Below are positions 27,951 through 41,637 of a stretch of DNA of 64,000 nt, one piece after another. The first letter of the stretch is position 1. The number at the start of each line of letters is the position of its first letter. A program made the position numbers and the translations under genes. Source of the DNA: Megachile rotundata (Eukaryota; Arthropoda; Insecta; Hymenoptera; Megachilidae); assembly GCF_050947335.1 (NCBI RefSeq), contig NW_027473315.1, positions 3,410,001 to 3,474,000 on the forward strand, in the 5' to 3' direction. The notes under the pieces were generated by a model. That model saw nothing but the letters and a program-made list of their open reading frames with translations, did no database searches and was not told where the DNA came from.

Positions 27951-29069
27951 TGATTGTATTTGGGAGATTGTATTTGGGAGATTGTAATTGTATGATTGCG
28001 ATTGTATGATTGTGATTGTATGATTGTGATGTATGATTGTAATTGTATGATTATGATTGTATGATTGTGATTGTATGATTATGATTGTATGATTGTGATT
28101 GTATGATTGCGATTGTATGATTGTGATTGTATGATTATGATTGTATTTTTGTGATTGCATGATTGTGATTGTATGATTGTGATTGTATGATTGTGATTGT
28201 ATGATTGTGATTGTATGATTGTGATTGTATGAGTGTGATTGTCTGATTGTGGTTGTGCGATTGTGATTGTACGATTGTGAATGTACGATTGTGATTGTAT
28301 GATTGTGATTGTATGAATATGATTGTATGATTGTGATTGCATGATTGTGATTGTATGATTGAGATTGTATGATTGTGATTGTATGCTTGCGATTGTATGA
28401 TTGTGATTGTATGATTGTGATTGTATGACTGTGATTGTATGATTCTGATTGTATGATTGTGATTGTATGATTGTATTTGGGAGATTGTATTTGGGAGATT
28501 GTAATTGTATGATTGCGATTGTATGATTGTGATTGTATGATTGTGATGTATGATTGTAATTGTATGATTATGATTGTATGATTGTGATTGTATGATTATG
28601 ATTGTATGATTGTGATTGTATGATTGCGATTGTATGATTGTGATTGTATGATTATGATTGTATTTTTGTGATTGCATGATTGTGATTGTATGGTTGTGAT
28701 TGTATGATTGTGATTGTATGATTGTGATTGTATGATTGTGATTGTATGAGTGTGATTGTCTGATTGTGGTTGAGCGATTGTGATTGTACGATTGTGCATG
28801 TACGATTGTGATTGCATGATTGTGATTGTATGAATATGATTGTATGATTGTGATTGCATGATTGTGATTGTATGATTGAGATTGTATGATTGTGATTGTA
28901 TGCTTGCGATTGTATGATTGTGATTGTATGATTGTGATTCTTTGATTGTGATTGTATGATTGTGATTGTATGATTGTGATTGTATGATTGTGATTGTATG
29001 ATTATAATTGTATGATTGTGATTGTATGATTGTATTTGGGAGATTGTATTTGGGAGATTGTATTTGGGA

Positions 29070-29770
29070 GATTGTAATTGTATGATTGCGATTGTATGAT
29101 TGTGATTGTATGATTGCGATTGTATGAATGCGATTGTATGATTGTGATTGTATGATTGTGATTGTATGATTGTGATTGTATGATTGTGATTGTATGATTG
29201 TGATCGTATGATTGTATTTGGGAGATTGTATTTGGGAGATTGTAATTGTATGATTGCGATTGTATGATTGTGATTGCATGATTGTGATTGTTTGATTGTG
29301 ATTGCATGATTTTGAATGTATGATTGTGATTGCATGATTGTGATTGTATGATTGTGATTGTATGAATGTGATTGTATGATTGTATTTGGGAGATTGAATT
29401 TGGGAGATTGTATTTGGGAGATTGTATTTGGGAGATTGCATTTGGGAGATTGTATTTGGGAGATTGTAATTGTATGATTGCGATTGTATGATTGTGATTG
29501 TATGATTGCGATTGTATGATTGCGATTGTATGATTGTGATGTATGATTGTAATTGTATGATTATGATTGTATGATTGTGATTGTATGATTGAGATTGTAT
29601 GATTGAGATTGTATGAATGTGATTGTATGCTTGCGATTGTATGATTGTGATTGTATGATTGTGATTGTATGATTGTGATTGCATGATTTTGAATGTATGA
29701 TTGTGATTGTATGATTGTGATTGTATGATTGTGATTGTATGATTGTGATTGTATGATTGTGATTGTATGA
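29070..29770 (+). repeat. 1.8-kb-offset duplication, second copy
   Basis: This is the partner of 27,240-27,950. It shares the private GCATTTGGGA unit and adds its own GAATTTGGGA unit near 29,396. Confidence 0.85.
29378..29461 (+). repeat. Run of six TTTGGGA-type units
   Basis: Six consecutive TTTGGGA-type units. The second reads GAATTTGGGA and the fifth GCATTTGGGA, the latter shared with 27,561-27,644. Confidence 0.93.
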
Positions 29771-30714
29771 TTGTGATTGTATGAGTGTGATTGTCTGATT
29801 GTGGTTGTGCGATTGTGATTGTACGATTGTGAATGTACGATTGTGATTGTATGATTGTGATTGTATGAATATCATTGTATGATTGTGATTGCATGATTGT
29901 GATTGTATGATTGAGATTGTATGATTGTGATTGTATGCTTGCGATTGTATGATTGTGATTGTATGATTGTGATTCTTTGATTGTGATTGTATGATTGTGA
30001 TTGTATGATTGTGATTGTATGATTGTGATTGTATGAGTGTGATTGTATGATTGTGATTGTATGATTGTGATTGTATGATTGTGATAGTATGATTGTGATT
30101 GTATGATTGTGATTGTATGACTGTGATTGTATGATTGTGATTGTGCGATTGTGATTGTACGATTGTGAATGTACGATTGTGATTGTATGATTGTGATTGT
30201 ATGAATATGATTGTATGATTGTGATTGCATGATTGTGATTGTATGATTGTGATTGTATGATTGTGATTGTATGATTGTATTTGGGAGTTTGTATTTGGGA
30301 TATTGTAATTGTATGATTGCGATTGTATGATTGTGATTGTATGATTGTGATGTATGATTGTAATTGTATGATTATGATTGTATGATTGTGATTGCATGAT
30401 TGTGATTGTATGATTGTGATTGCATGATTTTGAATGTATGATTGTGATTGCATGATTGTGATTGTATGATTGTGATTGTATGATTGTGATTGTATGATTG
30501 TGATTGTATGATTGTGATTGTCTGATTGTGGTTGTGCGATTGTGATTGTACGATTGTGATTGTACGATTGTGATTGTATGATTGTGATTGTATGATTATG
30601 ATTGTGTGATTGTGATTGCATGATTGTGATTGTATGATTGTGATTGCATGATTTTGAATGTATGATTGTGATTGCATGATTGTGATTGTATGATTGTGAT
30701 TGTATGATTGTGAT

Positions 30715-31385
30715 TGTATGATTGTGATAGTATGATTGTGATTGTATGATTGTGATTGTATGATTGTGATTGTATGATTATAATTGTATGATTGTGATTG
30801 TATGATTGTATTTGGGAGATTGTATTTGGGAGATTGTAATTGTATGATTGCGATTGTATGATTGTGATTGTATGATTGCGATTGTATGAATGCGATTGTA
30901 TGATTGTGATTGTATGATTGTGATTGTATGATTGTGATTGTATGATTGTGATCGTATGATTGTATTTGGGAGATTGTATTTGGGAGGTTGTAATTGTATG
31001 ATTGCGATTGTATGATTGTGATTGTATGATTGCGATTGTATGATTGTGATTGTATGATTGTGATGTATGATTGTAATTGTATGATTATGATTGTATGATT
31101 GTGATTGTATGATTGTGATTGTATGATTGTGATTGTATGATTGTGATTGTATGATTGTGATTGTATGATTGTGATTGCATGATTGTGATTGTATGATTGT
31201 GATTGTATGATTGTGATTGTATGATTGTGATAGTATGATTGTGATTGTATGATTGTGATTGTATGGTTGTGATTGTATGATTATAATTGTATGATTGTGA
31301 TTGTATGATTGTGATTGTATGATTGTATTTGGGAGATTGTATTTGGGAGATTGTAATTGTATGATTGCGATTGTATGATTGTGAT
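30715..31385 (+). repeat. 671-bp tandem duplication, first copy
   Basis: Every landmark recurs 671 bp later: T10A (30726/31397), ATAATTG (30778/31449 and again 31281/31952), GGGAGGTTG (30981/31652), the 13-bp unit (31062/31733) and TATGGTTG (31261/31932). 671 is 47 units of 14 plus one 13-bp unit. I saw no length difference between copies. Confidence 0.9.
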
Positions 31386-32060
31386 TGTATGATTGTGATA
31401 GTATGATTGTGATTGTATGATTGTGATTGTATGATTGTGATTGTATGATTATAATTGTATGATTGTGATTGTATGATTGTATTTGGGAGATTGTATTTGG
31501 GAGATTGTAATTGTATGATTGCGATTGTATGATTGTGATTGTATGATTGCGATTGTATGAATGCGATTGTATGATTGTGATTGTATGATTGTGATTGTAT
31601 GATTGTGATTGTATGATTGTGATCGTATGATTGTATTTGGGAGATTGTATTTGGGAGGTTGTAATTGTATGATTGCGATTGTATGATTGTGATTGTATGA
31701 TTGCGATTGTATGATTGTGATTGTATGATTGTGATGTATGATTGTAATTGTATGATTATGATTGTATGATTGTGATTGTATGATTGTGATTGTATGATTG
31801 TGATTGTATGATTGTGATTGTATGATTGTGATTGTATGATTGTGATTGCATGATTGTGATTGTATGATTGTGATTGTATGATTGTGATTGTATGATTGTG
31901 ATAGTATGATTGTGATTGTATGATTGTGATTGTATGGTTGTGATTGTATGATTATAATTGTATGATTGTGATTGTATGATTGTGATTGTATGATTGTATT
32001 TGGGAGATTGTATTTGGGAGATTGTAATTGTATGATTGCGATTGTATGATTGTGATTGTA
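31386..32060 (+). repeat. 671-bp tandem duplication, second copy
   Basis: This is the direct tandem partner of 30,715-31,385. The match ends near 32,062, where this copy continues to a T6C and GAATGCG unit while the first continues to a T10A unit. Confidence 0.88.
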
Positions 32061-35029
32061 TGATTGCGATTGTATGAATGCGATTGTATGATTGTGATTG
32101 TATGATTGTGATTGTATGATTGTGATTGTATGATTGTGATTGTATGATTGTGATTGTATGATTGTGATTGTATGAGTGTGATTGTCTGATTGTGGTTGTG
32201 CGATTGTGATTGTACGATTGTGAATGTACGATTGTGATTGTATGATTGTGATTGTATGAATATGATTGTATGATTGTGATTGCATGATTGTGATTGTATG
32301 ATTGAGATTGTATGATTGTGATTGTATGCTTGCGATTGTATGATTGTGATTGTATGATTGTGATTCTTTGATTGTGATTGTATGATTGTGATTGTATGAT
32401 TGTGATTGTATGATTGTGATTGTATGAGTGTGATTGTATGATTGTGATTGTATGATTGTGATTGTATGATTGTGATAGTATGATTGTGATTGTATGATTG
32501 TGATTGTATGACTGTGATTGTATGATTGTGATTGTGCGATTGTGATTGTACGATTGTGAATGTACGATTGTGATTGTATGATTGTGATTGTATGAATATG
32601 ATTGTATGATTGTGATTGCATGATTTTGAATGTATGATTGTGGTTGCATGATTGTGATTGTATGATTGTGATTGTATGATTGTGATTGTATGATTGTGAT
32701 GTATGATTGTAATTGTATGATTATGATTGTATGATTGTGATTGTATGATTGAGATTGTATGATTGAGATTGTATGAATGTGATTGTATGCTTGCTATTGT
32801 ATGATTGTGATTGAATGATTGTGATTGTATGATTGTGATTGTATGATTGTGATTGTATGATTGTGATTGTATGATTGTGATTGTATGATTGTGATTGTAT
32901 GATTCTGATAGTATGATTGTGATTGTATGATTGTGATTGTATGACTGTGATTGTATGATTGTGATTGTATGATTGTGATAGTATGATTGTGAAAGTATGA
33001 TTGTGATTGTATGATTGTGATTGTATGATTGTGATTGTATGATTGTGATTGTATTATTGTGATAGTATGATTGTGATTGTATGATTGTGATTGTATGGTT
33101 GTGATTGTATGATTGTGATTGTATGATTGTGATTGTATGATTGTGATTGTCTGATTGTGGTTGTGCGATTGTGATTGTACGATTTTGATTGTACGATTGT
33201 GATAGTATGATTGTGATTGTATGATTGTGATTGTATGATTGTGATGGTATGATTGTGATTTTATGATTGTGATTGTATGATTGTGATTGTTTGATTGTAT
33301 TTGGGAGATTGTATTTGGGCGATTGTATTTGGGAGATTGTAATTGTATGATTGCGATTGTATGATTGTGATTGTATGATTGCGATTGTATGATTGTGATT
33401 GTATGATTGTGAAAGTATGGTTGTGATTATATGATTATGATTGTATGATTGTGATTGTATGATTGTGATTGTATGATTGTGATTGTATGATTGTGATTGT
33501 ATGATTGTGATTGTATGATTGTGATTGTATGATTGTGATTGTATGATTGTGATTGTATGATTGTGATTGTATGATTGTGAAAGTATGATTGTGATTGTAT
33601 GATTGTGATTGTATGATTGTGATTGTATGATTGTGATTGTATGAGTGTGATTGTCTGATTGTGGTTGTGCGATTGTGATTGTATGATTGTGATTGTATGA
33701 TTGAGATTGTATGATTGTGATTGCATGATTGTGATTGCATGATTGTGATTGCATGATTTTGAATGTATGATTGTGGTTGCATGATTGTGATTGTATGATT
33801 GTGATTGTATGATTGTGATGGTATGATTGTGATGTATGATTGTAATTGTATGATTCTGATTGTATGATTGTGATTGTATGATTGAGATTGTATGATTGAG
33901 ATTGTATGAATGTGATTGTATGCTTGCGATTGTATGATTGTGATTGTCTGATTGTGATTGTATGATTGTGATTGTATGATTGTGATTGTATGATTGTGAT
34001 TGTATGATTGTGATTGTATTATTGTGATTGTATGATTGTGATTGTATGATTGTGATTGTATGACTGTGATTGTATGATTGTGATTGTATGATTGTGATTG
34101 TATGATTGTGATTGTATGATTGTGATTGTATGATTGTGATTGTATGATTGTGATTGTATGATTGTGATTGTATGATTGTGATTGTATGATTGTGATTGTA
34201 TGATTGTGAAATTATGATTGTGATTGTATGATTGTGATGTATGATTGTAATTGTATGATTATGATTGTATGATTGTGATTGTATGATTGAGATTGTATGA
34301 TTGTGATTGTATGCTTGCGATTGTATGATTGTGATTGTATGATCGTGATTGTATGATTGTATTTGGGAGATTGTATTTGGGATATTGTAATTGTATGATT
34401 GCGATTGTATGATTGTGATTGTATGATTGTGACTGTATGATTGTGATCTATGATTGTAATTGGATGATTATGATTGTATGATTGTGATTGTATGATTGAG
34501 ATTGTATGATTGTGATTGTAGGCTTGCGATTGTATGATTGTGATTGTATGATTGTGATTCTTTGATTGTGATTGTATGATTGTGATTGTATGATTGTGAT
34601 TGTATGATTGTGATTGTATGAGTGTGATTGTATGATTGTGATTGTATGATTGTGATTGTATGATTGTGATAGTATGATTGTGATTGTATGATTGTGATTG
34701 TATGACTGTGATTGTATGATTGTGATTGTATGATTGTGATAGTATGATTGTGAAAGTATGATTGTGATTGTATGATTGTGATTGTATGGTTGTGATTGTA
34801 TGATTGTGATTGTATGATTGTGATTGTCTGATTGTGGTTGTGCGATTGTGATTGTACGATTTTGATTGTACGATTGTGATAGTATGATTGTGATTGTATG
34901 ATTGTGATTGTATGATTGTGATGGTATGATTGTGATTGTATGATTGCGATTGTATGATTGTGATTGTATGATTGTGAAAGTATGGTTGTGATTATATGAT
35001 TATTATTGTATGATTGTGATTGTATGATT

Positions 35030-35669
35030 GTATTTGGGAGATTGTATTTGGGAGATTGTAATTGTATGATTGCAATTGTATGATTGTGATTGTATGATTG
35101 CGATTGTATGATTGTGATTGTATGATTGTGATGTATGATTGTAATTGTATGATTATGATTGTATGATTGTGATTGTATGATTGAGATTGTATGATTGTGA
35201 TTGTATGCTTGCGATTGTATGATTGTGATTGTATTATTGTGATTGTATGATTGTGATTGTATGATTGTGATTGTATGATTATGATTGTATGATTGTGATT
35301 GTATGATTGTGATTGTATGATTATGATTGTATGATTGTGATTGTATGATTGTGATTGTATGATTGTGATTGTATGATTGTGATTGTATGATTGTGATTGT
35401 ATGATTGTGAAATTATGATTGTGCTTGTATGATTGTGATTGTATGATTGTGATTGTATGATTGAGATTGTATGATTGTGATTGTATGCTTGCGATTGTAT
35501 GATTGTGATTTTATGATCGTGATTGTATGATTGCATTTGGGAGATTGTATTTGGGATATTGTAATTGTATGATTGCGATTGTATGATTGTGATTGTATGA
35601 TTGTAATTGTATGATTATGATTGTATGATTGTGATTGTATGATTGAGATTGTATGATTGTGATTGTATG
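35030..35669 (+). repeat. Long-range duplicated segment, right copy
   Basis: This is the partner of 290-929 at a constant offset of 34,740 bp, without indels and with about seven substitutions. It carries the same GTGCTTG, AAATTAT, 13-bp and G7A/G5A units in the same register. Confidence 0.88.
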
Positions 35670-37528
35670 CTTGCGATTGTATGATTGTGATTCTTTGATT
35701 GTGATTGTATGATTGTGATTGTATGATTGTGATTGTATGATTGTGATTGTATGATTGTGATTGTATGATTGTGATTGTATGATTGTGATTGTATGATTGT
35801 GATTGTATGAGTGTGATTGTATGATTGTGATTGTATGATTGTGATTGTATGATTGTGATAGTATGATTGTGATTGTATGATTGTGATTGTATGACTGTGA
35901 TTGTATGATTGTGATTGTGTGATTGTGATAGTATGATTGTGAAAGTATGATTGTGATTGTACGATTGTGATTGTATGATTGTGATTGTATGATTGTGATT
36001 GTATGATTGTGACTGTATGATTGTGATTGTCTGATTGTGGTTGTGCGATTGTGATTGTACGATTGTGAATGTACGATTGTGATTGTATGATTGTGATTGT
36101 ATGAATATGATTGTATGACTGTGATTGCATGATTGTGATTGTATGATTGTGATTGTATGATTGTGATTGTATGATTATGATTGTATGATTGCGATTGTAT
36201 GATTGTGATTGTATGATTGTGATGTATGATTGTAATTGTATGATTATGATTGTGTGATTGTGATTGTATGATTGAGATTGTATGATTGTGATTGTATGCT
36301 TGCGATTGTATGATTGTGATTGTATGATTGTGATTCTTTGGTTGTGATTGTATGATTGTGATTGTATGATTGTGATTGTATGATTGTGATTGTATGATTG
36401 TGATTGTATGATTGTGATTGTATGAGTGTGATTGTATGATTGTGATTGCATGATTGTGATTGTATGATTGTGATAGTATGATTGTGATTGTATGATTGTG
36501 ATTGTATGACTGTGATTGTATGATTGTGATTGTGTGATTGTGATAGTATGATTGTGAAAGTATGATTGTGATTGTACGATTGTGATTGTATGATTGTGAT
36601 TGTATGATTGTGATTGTCTGATTGTGGTTGTGCGATTGTGATTGTACGATTTTGATTGTACGATTGTGATAGTATGATTGTGATTGTATGATTGTGATTG
36701 TATGATTGTGATGGTATGATTGTGATTGTATGATTGCGATTGTATGATTGTGATTGTATGCTTGTGAAAGTATGGTTGTGATTATATGATTATGATTGTA
36801 TGATTGTGATTGTATGATTGTGATTGTATGATTGTGATTGTATGATTGTGATTGTATGAGTGTGATTGTCTGATTGTGGTTGTGCGATTGTGATTGTATG
36901 ATTGTGATTGTATGATTGAGATTGTATGATTGTGATTGCATGATTGTGATTGTATGATTGTGATTGCATGATTTTGAATGTATGATTGTGGTTGCATGAT
37001 TGTGATTGTATGATTGTGATTGTATGATTGTGATTGTATGATTGTGATGTATGATTGTAATTGTATGATTATGATTGTATGATTGTGATTGTATGATTGA
37101 GATTGTATGATTGAGATTGTATGAATGTGATTGTATGCTTGCTATTGTATGATTGTGATTGTATGATTGTGATTGTATGATTGTGATTGTATGATTGTGA
37201 TTGTATGATTGTGATTGTATGATTGTGATTGTATGATTGCGATTGTATGATTGTGATTGTATGATTGTGATTGTATGATTGTGATTGTATGATTGTGATA
37301 GTATGATTGTGATTGTATGATTGTGATTGTATGACTGTGATTGTATGATTGTGATTGTATGATTGTGATAGTATGATTGTGAAAGTATGATTGTGATTGT
37401 ATGATTGTGATTGTATGATTGTGATTGTATGATTGTGATTGTATGATTGTGATAGTATGATTGTGATTGTATGATTGTGATTGTATGGTTGTGATTGTAT
37501 GATTGTGATTGTATGATTGTGATTGTAT

Positions 37529-37598
37529 GATTGTGATTGTCTGATTGTGGTTGTGCGATTGTGATTGTACGATTTTGATTGTACGATTGTGATAGTAT
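37529..37598 (+). repeat. Example of the right-domain GTCTG / TTTTG cassette
   Basis: Five units in fixed order: A13C (37529-37542), A8G+A13G+T14C (37543-37556), T14C (37557-37570), G5T+T14C (37571-37584) and T10A (37585-37598). It is the right-domain counterpart of the string at 11,140-11,237 and recurs with each large block. Confidence 0.9.
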
Positions 37599-37976
37599 GA
37601 TTGTGATTGTATGATTGTGATTGTATGATTGTGATGGTATGATTGTGATTTCATGATTGTGATTGTATGACTGTGATTGTTTGATTGTATTTGGGAGATT
37701 GTATTTGGGCGATTATATTTGGGAGATTGTAATTGTATGATTGCGATTGTATGATTGTGATTGTATGATTGCGATTGTATGATTGTGATTGTATGATTGT
37801 GAAAGTATGGTTGTGATTATATGATTATGATTGTATGATTGTGATTGTATGATTTTGATTGTATGATTGTGATTGTATGAGTGTGATTGTCTGATTGTGG
37901 TTGTGCGATTGTGATTGTATGATTGTGATTGTATGATTGAGATTGTATGAATGTGATTGTATGCTTGCGATTGTAT

Positions 37977-38228
37977 GATTGTGATTGTATGATTGTGATT
38001 GTATGATTGTGATTGTATGATTGTGATTGTATGATTGTGATTGTATGATTGTGATTGTATGATTGTGATTGTATGATTGTGATTGTATGATTGTGATTGT
38101 ATGATTGTGATTGTATGATTGTGATTGTATGATTGTGATTGTATGATTGTGATTGTATGATTGTGATTGTATGATTGTGATTGTATGATTGTGATTGTAT
38201 GATTGTGATTGTATGATTGTGATTGTAT
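37977..38228 (+). repeat. Pure consensus run, 18 units
   Basis: Eighteen consecutive perfect units lie between a GCTTGCG unit and the AAATTAT unit. The run is the shortest of six equivalent runs at this position in the block. Confidence 0.92.
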
Positions 38229-41200
38229 GATTGTGAAATTATGATTGTGATTGTATGATTGTGATGTATGATTGTAATTGTATGATTATGATTGTATGAT
38301 TGTGATTGTATGATTGAGATTGTATGATTGTGATTGTATGCTTGCGATTGTATGATTGTGATTGTATGATCGTGATTGTATGATTGTATTTGGGAGATTG
38401 TATTTGGGATATTGTAATTGTATGATTGCGATTGCATGATTGTGATTGTATGATTGTGATGTATGATTGTAATTGTATGATTATGATTGTATGATTGTGA
38501 TTGTATGATTGAGATTGTATGATTGTGATTGTATGATTGTGATTCTTTGATTGTGATTGTATGATTGTGATTCTTTGATTGTGATTGTATGATTGTGATT
38601 GTATGATTGTGATTGTATGATTGTGATTGTATGATTGTGATTGTATGAGTGTGATTGTATGATTGTGATTGTATGATTGTGATTGTATGATTGTGATAGT
38701 ATGATTGTGATTGTATGATTGTGATTGTATGACTGTGATTTTATGACTGTGATTGTATGATTGTGATAGTATGATTGTGAAAGTATGATTGTGATTGTAT
38801 GATTGTGATTGTATGGTTGTGATTGTATGATTGTGATTGTATGATTGTGATTGTATGATTGTGATTGTCTGATTGTGGTTGTGCGATTGTGATTGTACGA
38901 TTTTGATTGTACGATTGTGATAGTATGATTGTGATTATATGATTATGATTGTATGATTGTGATTGTATGATTGTATTTGGGAGATTGTATTTGGGAGATT
39001 GTAATTGTATGATTGTGATTGTATGATTGTATTTGGGAGATTGTATTTGGGAGATTGTAATTGTATGATTGCGATTGTATGATTGTGATTGTATGATTGC
39101 GATTGTATGATTGTGATTGTGTGATTGTGATGTATGATTGTAATTGTATGATTATGATTGTATGATTGTGATTGTATGATTGAGATTGTATGATTGTGAT
39201 TGTATGATTGCGATTGTATGATTGCGATTGTATGATTGTGATTGTATGATTGTGATTGTATGATTGTGATTGTATGATTGTGATTGTATGATTGTGATTG
39301 TATGATTGTGATTGTATGATTGTGATTGTGTGATTGTGGAAGTATGATTGTGATTGTATGATTGTGATTGTATGATTGTGATTGTATGATTGTGATTGTA
39401 TGATTGTGATTGTATGATTGTGATTGTATGAGTGTGATTGTCTGATTGTGGTTGTGCGATTGTGATTGTATGATTGTGATTGTATTATTGAGATTGTATA
39501 ATTGTGATTGCATGATTGTGATTGTATGATTGTGATTGCATGATTTTGAATGTATGATTGTGGTTGCATGATTGTGATTGTATGATTGTGATTGTATGAT
39601 TGTGATTGTATGATTGTGATGTATGATTGTAATTGTATGATTATGATTGTATGCTTGCGATTGTATGATTGTGATTGTATGATTGTGATTGTATGATTGT
39701 GATTGTATGATTGTGATTGTATGATTGTGATTGTATGATTGTTATTGTATGATTGTGATTGTATGATTGTGATTGTATGATTGTGATTGTATGATTGTGA
39801 TAGTATGATTGTGATTGTATGATTGTGATTGTATGACTGTGATTGTATGATTGTGATTGTATGATTGTGATAGTATGATTGTGAAAGTATGATTGTGATT
39901 GTATGATTGTGATTGTATGATTGTGATTGTATGATTGTGATTGTATGATTGTGATAGTATGATTGTGATTGTATGATTGTGATTGTATGGTTGTGATTGT
40001 ATGATTGTGATTGTATGATTGTGATTGTATGATTGTGATTGTATGATTGTGATTGTATGATTGTGATTGTATGATTGTGATTGTCTGATTGTGGTTGTGC
40101 GATTGTGATTGTACGATTTTGATTGTACGATTGTGATAGTATGATTGTGATTGTATGATTGTGATTGTATGATTGTGATGGTATGATTGTGATTTTATGA
40201 TTGTGATTGTATGATTGTGATTGTTTGATTGTATTTGGGAGATTGTATTTGGGCGATTGTATTTGGGAAATTGTAATTGTATGATTGCGATTGTATGATT
40301 GTGATTGTATGATTGCGATTGTATGATTGTGATTGTATGATTGTGAAAGTATGGTTGTGATTATATGATTATGATTGTATGATTGTGATTGTATGATTGT
40401 ATTTGGGAGATTGTATTTGGGAGATTGTAATTGTATGATTGCGATTGTATGATTGTGATTGTATGATTGCGATTGTATGATTGTGATTGTATGATTGTGA
40501 TGTATGATTGTAATTGTATGATTATGATTGTATGATTGTGATTGTATGATTGAGATTGTATGATTGTGATTGTATGATTGCGATTGTATGATTGTGATTG
40601 TATGATTGTGATTGTATGATTGTGATTGTATGATTGTGATTGTATGATTGTGATTGTATGATTGTGATTATATGATTGTGATTGTATGATTGTGATTGTA
40701 TGATTGTGAAAGTATGATTGTGATTGTATGATTGTGATTGTATGATTGTGATTGTATGATTGTGATTGTATGAGTGTGATTGTCTGATTGTGGTTGTGCG
40801 ATTGTGATTGTATGATTGTGATTGTATGATTGAGATTGTATGATTGTGATTGCATGATTGTGATTGTATGATTGTGATTGCATGATTTTGAATGTATGAT
40901 TGTGGTTGCATGATTGTGATTGTATGATTGTGATTGTATGATTGTGATTGTATGATTGTGATGTATGATTGTAATTGTATGATTATGATTGTATGATTGT
41001 GATTGTATGATTGAGATTGTATGATTGAGATTGTATGAATGTGATTGTATGCTTGCGATTGTATGATTGTGATTGTATGATTGTGATTGTATGATTGTGA
41101 TTGTATGATTGTGATTGTATGATTGTGATTGTATGATTGTGATTGTATGATTGTGATAGTATGATTGTGATTGTATGATTGTGATTGTATGATTGTGATT

Positions 41201-41441
41201 GTATGATTGTGATTGTATGATTGTGATTGTATGATTGTATTTGGGAGATTGTATTTGGGAGATTGTAATTGTATGATTGCGATTGTATGATTGTGATTGT
41301 ATGATAGTGATGTATGATTGTAATTGTATGATTATGATTGTATGATTGTGATTGTATGATTATGATTGTATGATTGTGATTGTATGATTGCGATTGTATG
41401 ATTGTGATTGTATGATTATGATTGTATGATTGTGATTGCAT

Positions 41442-41637
41442 GATTGTGATTGTATGATTGTGATTGTATGATTGTGATTGTATGATTGTGATTGTATGAT
41501 TGTGATTGTATGATTGTGATTGTATGATTGTGATTGTATGATTGTGATTGTATGATTGTGATTGTATGATTGTGATTGTATGATTGTGATTGTATGATTG
41601 TGATTGTATGATTGTGATTGTATGATTGTGATTGTAT
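41442..41637 (+). repeat. Pure consensus run, second type, 14 units
   Basis: Fourteen perfect units lie between a T12C (GCATG) unit and a G1C unit (TATCATTG at 41638). Equivalent runs have 13 units (48,542-48,723) and 14 units (57,806-58,001). Confidence 0.92.

Larger units (their letters stand above)
4200..32600 (+). repeat. Middle domain of the satellite
   Basis: The stretch is satellite throughout. It is set apart by the unit GATTGTGAATGTAC (T9A+T14C), which recurs from about 2.9 kb to 32.6 kb with one outlier near 36,068, and by the absence of the AAATTAT unit common on both sides. A sub-block from about 11.5 to 24 kb carries a private GTATATG unit (11546, 12608, 13070, 15154, 16216, 16678, 18242, 18704, 20772, 22493 and 23957). 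Limits are approximate. Confidence 0.72.
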
